From positions 73,156,737-73,220,736 of the forward strand of contig CM060312.1 of assembly GCA_030674185.1 (NCBI GenBank): DNA of 64,000 nucleotides. The letters are read 5' to 3'. A program made the translations under genes and the position numbers. Every line of letters begins with the position of its first letter. Within the stretch, counting starts at the first letter, position 1. Below, piece after piece: positions 60,440 through 64,000 of the stretch. The DNA is from Monoplex corrugatus. Its lineage: Eukaryota; Mollusca; Gastropoda; Littorinimorpha; Ranellidae. Under the pieces are notes generated by a model that was not told the origin of the DNA, did not search any database, and worked only from the letters and a program-made list of their open reading frames with translations.

Positions 60440-62856
60440 TCATGACATCAAGACTGTCATGGGCGATTTGAATGCTCCAATAGGGGTGACACCCACCATG
60501 ACATCAAGACTGTCATGGGCAATTTGAATGCTCCAATAGGGGTGACACACACCATGATATCAAGACTGTCATGGGCAATTTGAATGCTCCAATAGGGGTG
60601 ACACCCACCATGACATCAAGACTGTCATGGGCAATTTGAATGCTCAAATAGGGAGGGAGTGACACACACCATGACATCAAGACTGTCATGGGCAATTTGA
60701 ATGCTCAAATAGGGGTGACACACACCATGATATCAAGACTGTCATGGGTGATTTGAATGCTCAAATAGGGGTGACACACACCATATCAAGACTGTCATGG
60801 GTGATTTGAATGCTCAAATAGGGGTGACACACACCATGACATCAAGACTGTCATGGGCAATTTGAATGCTCAAATAGGGAGTGACACCCACCATGACATC
60901 AAGACTGTCATGGGCAATTTGAATGCTCAAATAGGGGTGACACACACCATGACATCAAGACTGTCATGGGCGATTTGAATGCTGAAATAGGGAGTGACAC
61001 ACACCATGACATCAAGACTGTCATGGGCAATTTGAATGCTCAAATAGGGAGTGACACCCACCATGACATCAAGACTGTCATGGGCAATTTGAATGCTCAA
61101 ATAAGGTGACACACACCATTACATCAAGACTGTCATGGGCGATTTGAATGCTCAAATAGGGGTGACACACACCATGACATCAAGACTGTCATGGGTGATT
61201 TGAATGCTCAAATAAGGTGACACACACCATGACATCAAGACTGTCATGGGCAATTTGAATGCTCAAATAGGGAGTGACACACACCATGACATCAAGACTG
61301 TCATGGGTGATTTGAATGCTCAAATAGGGGTGACACCCACCATGACATCAAGACTGTCATGGGCGATTTGAATGCTCAAATAGGGGTGACACACACCATG
61401 ATATCAAGACTGTCATGGGCGATTTGAATGCTCAAATAGGGGTGACACACACCATGACATCAAGACTGTCATGGGTGATTTGAATGCTCAAATAGGGGTG
61501 ACACACACCATGACATCAAGACTGTCATGGGTGATTTGAATGCTCAAATAAGGTGACACACACCATTACATCAAGACTGTCATGGGCGATTTGAATGCTC
61601 AAATAGGGGTGACACACACCATGACATCAAGACTGTCATGGGTGATTTGAATGCTCAAATAAGGTGACACACACCATGACATCAAGACTGTCATGGGCGA
61701 TTTGAATGCTCAAAAAGGGGTGAAACACACCATGACATCAAGACTGTCATGGGTGATTTGAATGCTCAAATAAGGTGACACACACCATGACATCAAGACT
61801 GTCATGGGCGATTTGAATGCTCTAATAAGGTGACACACAGCATGACATCAAGACCATCATGGGCGATTTGAATGCCCCAATAGGGAGTGACACACACCAT
61901 GACATCAAGATTGCATGGGCGATTTGAATGCTCCAATAGGGAGTGACACACACCATGACATCAAGACTGTCATGGGCGATTTGAATGTTCCAATAGGGAG
62001 TGACACACACCATGACATCAAGACTGTCATGGGCGATTTGAATGCTCAAATAGGGGTGACACACACCATGACATCAAGACTGTCATGGGCGATTTGAATG
62101 CTCCAATAGGGAGTGACACACACCATGACATCAAGATTGCCATGGGCGATTTGAATGCTCCAATAGGGAGTGACACACACCATGACATCAAGACTGTCAT
62201 GGGCGATTTGAATGTTCCAATAGGGAGTGACACACACCATGACATCAAAACTGTCATGGGCAATTTGAATGCTCAAATAGGGGTGACACACACCATGACA
62301 TCAAGACTGTCATGGGCGATTTGAATGCTCCAATAGGGAGTGACACACACCATGACATCAAGACTGTCATGGGCGATTTGAATGTTCCAATAGGGAGTGA
62401 CACACACCATGACATCAAGACTGTCATGGGCGATTTGAATGCTCAAATAGGGGTGACACACACCATGACATCAAGACTGTCATGGGCGATTTGAATGCTC
62501 AAATAGGGAATGACACACACCATTACATCAAGACTGTCATGGGCGATTTGAATGCTCCAATAGGGAGTGACACACACCATGACATCAAGACCATCATGGG
62601 CGATTTGAATGCTCCAATAGGGAGTGACACACACCATGACATCAAGGCTGTCATGGGCGATTTGAATGCTCAAGTCAGTGACACACACCATGACATCAAG
62701 ATTGCCATGGGAGATTTGAATGCTCCAATAGGGAGTGACACACACTATGACATCAAGACTGTCATGGGCGATTTGAATGCTCCAATAAGGAGTGACACAC
62801 ACCATGACATCAAGATTGCCATGGGAGATTTGAATGCTCCAATATAGAGTGACAGA
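60440..62856 (+). repeat. 56/57-bp satellite amplified from a LINE endonuclease motif
   Basis: About 42 head-to-tail copies of a unit containing catgacatcaagactgtcat, gggcgatttgaatgctccaa and tagggagtgacacacac. The 57-bp form encodes MGDLNAPIGSDTHHDIKTV (19 residues) without frame change. A 56-bp form (tagggg in place of taggga plus one base) changes the frame. Left copies are mostly 56 bp or shorter and share caaatag. Right copies (about 61.87-62.85 kb) are more often 57 bp with ccaatag, giving open runs of up to 121 codons. MGDLNAxIG is the catalytic motif (Asp, Asn) of the LINE endonuclease. Confidence 0.93.
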
Positions 62857-62889
62857 TCAAGCTCTGAACATGTCCTAGGCACTCATGCA
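62857..62889 (+). pseudogene. LINE endonuclease-domain remnant, right part
   Basis: After the last unit the sequence reads on as SDRSSSEHVLGTHAHGAY, resembling the SDNxxxExVMGxHGxG that follows MGDLNAKIG in LINE endonucleases. The array is thus bracketed by the two halves of one domain. Confidence 0.55.
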
Positions 62890-64000
62890 CATGGAGCTTA
62901 TTAATAATAATAATAATAATAATAATAATTACAATATTTATATAGCGCAAAATCTTGAATAGAAATCAAATCTAAGCGCTGAACATGCACATACGCACGC
63001 AGGCACACACACACACATACATATGGATATAAATGGGGAAAAAGAAGAAAAGCAATGGAAAATTATAGAAAACATTATATACAAATATATATTACAATGT
63101 GATTCCACACCGAGTGGAGACAGGCTGCAGTGGGGGTTGAGTCAGGTCAGGATTTTATGCAGAGGAGAAAAGGTGAGTTTTGAGAGCGGACTTGAAGGAG
63201 ACAAAAGTAGGTTGCTGACGGACTGAGAGAGGCAGTTTTTTCCAGGAGAGTGGACCAGAAACAGAGAAGGCTCATGGACCATAGGTATTGAGCTTAGTGT
63301 GTGGAAAGAGAAAAGTGAGAGGATCGGAGGCAGAGCGTAGGGTACGTGAGGGAACACAGATCTCAAGTAGGCTTGACAGGTAATCAGGGGCTGCGTTATT
63401 GAGGCTTTTGTAGCAGATGGTGTCTACTTTGTACTGTATGCGCTTTGATACAGGGAGCCAGTGAAGTTGTGCCAGGAGAGGGGAGATGTGGTCAGCTTTT
63501 TTTTTTTGAGTACAAGGCGTGCAGCATTGTTTTGGATGCGCTGTAGGATGTGAATGGTGGAGGCAGGAAGACCAGACAGGAGTGAATTGCATTAGTCAAT
63601 GCGAGACATTATGAAGGAGAGAATGAGTTTTGCAGTTGTTTTGACAGAAAGATACTTCCTGATCAGGCTTATACGATGGAGGTGATAGCAGCAAGATCTG
63701 GCAGTTTGAGAAACACAAAGTTGTTCATGGAGAGGGTAGAGTCAAGGTAGACACCAAGGTTCTTAGCTGAATCAGAAATTGGGACTGATGTGTTACATAA
63801 TCGGAAAGAAAGAGGAGGCAGCCGAGAAAGTTTCTGATGGGTGCCAATGAGAATAGCTTCTGTCTTGTCATAATTAAGCTGAAGTTTATTGTATGTCATC
63901 CAGTTCTTAATGTCCGAGTAACAGTCAGTGGTGTGAGTTAAGAGGCGCTGTACATTGTCAAGTGAGTCACTGTCTTGATGTTGGGTGTCATCAGCATAGA
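62890..64000 (-). mobile_element. L2/CR1-like LINE, 3' end, running off the window
   Basis: The 3' terminus is at the left: an ATT/AAT triplet repeat (62903-62931) next to a tail whose minus strand has gcgctatataaatattgtaa, typical of L2/CR1-like LINE ends. Coding relics on the minus strand include KKADHISPLLAQLHWLPVSK, IQYKVDTICYKSLNNAAPDY and PSRTLRSASD (63272-63592), and MTYNKLQLNYDKTEAILIGT then SAKNLGVYLDSTLSMN (63669-63899). Together these are the end of an RT ORF. Frames are disrupted. It abuts the endonuclease satellite and lies in the same orientation as Rap1. Confidence 0.88.

Larger units (their letters stand above)
51658..63999 (-). other. RAP1: Rap1 small GTPase gene, 3' part
   Basis: Rap1 is a Ras-family GTPase controlling integrin-mediated adhesion and cell junctions at membranes. 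Four minus-strand exons (58437-58493, 56752-56892, 53484-53624, 51658-51750) join in phase 0. They encode [39 protein letters not shown] and the rest through [40 protein letters not shown], and IFMDLVRQINKKSPE to CTVL. DTAGT, with Thr where Ras has Gln (position 61), is the Rap hallmark. NKSD is the guanine-binding motif and ETSAK the SAK motif. The polybasic SSKGTKSTKK tail with a CaaL box predicts geranylgeranylation. The P-loop and effector-loop exon(s) are not found up to 64000 and lie outside. Which Rap1 paralogue (A/B type) cannot be said, and invertebrates usually have one. Confidence 0.95.

Noticed and set aside
61822..62847. A functional repeat protein encoded by the satellite
   Set aside because: Frames change wherever a 56-bp unit occurs, no promoter or splice context is seen, and open runs arise automatically from 57-bp units.
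60440..62856. CRISPR-like array of regular short repeats
   Set aside because: Units are contiguous with no unique spacers, the DNA is animal, and the unit derives from a LINE endonuclease motif.

Overview
The window looks like animal nuclear DNA, most likely from a lophotrochozoan and plausibly a gastropod mollusc. The reasons are its AT-rich introns with GT-AG boundaries, long (CA)n/(GT)n tracts, tRNA-derived SINEs, and dense DNA-transposon and LINE debris. The species itself cannot be named from this sequence. All exons were found by reading frames and splice sites by eye and comparing with remembered family members; no search was run.

Two genes are supported, and they converge. The first, on the + strand from before position 1 to about 37.1 kb, is the 3' part of a RAD54L2 (ARIP4) SNF2-family helicase. 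Twelve coding exons join in phase. They carry the C-terminal helicase lobe, the ARIP4-specific blocks after it, and a long Ser/Gln/His-rich disordered tail. The tail runs into a 695-bp tandem array with a two-monomer higher-order pattern, then a 51-bp minisatellite. Exon 11 is one base short of an open frame. The second gene, on the - strand from 51.66 kb to beyond the right edge, is a Rap1 small GTPase. Its last four coding exons are present, with the Rap-specific Thr after DTAG and a C-terminal CTVL prenylation box. The first exons lie outside the window.

Everything else is intronic or intergenic and is heavily colonised by mobile DNA. There are two internally deleted piggyBac-like elements and several short TTAA-flanked elements from unrelated terminal-repeat families. 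One of these is a palindromic family with six or more copies. There is also a complete but inactivated mariner (DD34D, TA target site), a DIRS-like reverse transcriptase remnant, three fragments of endonuclease/RT LINEs, and an L2/CR1-like LINE at the right edge. At least three SINE-like families and a retroposon with target-site duplications complete the set. Tandem repeats are frequent.

The most unusual structure is a roughly 2.4-kb array at 60.44-62.86 kb. It is a 56/57-bp unit that amplifies the catalytic GDLNAxIG segment inside a LINE endonuclease domain, with LINE-like sequence on both sides. Others worth attention are an (AC)n/(GU)n pair inside one RAD54L2 intron that could bring its splice sites together, a duplicated 3' splice site in Rap1, and the higher-order repeat in the RAD54L2 tail, where alternate monomers carry the same frame-breaking deletion.
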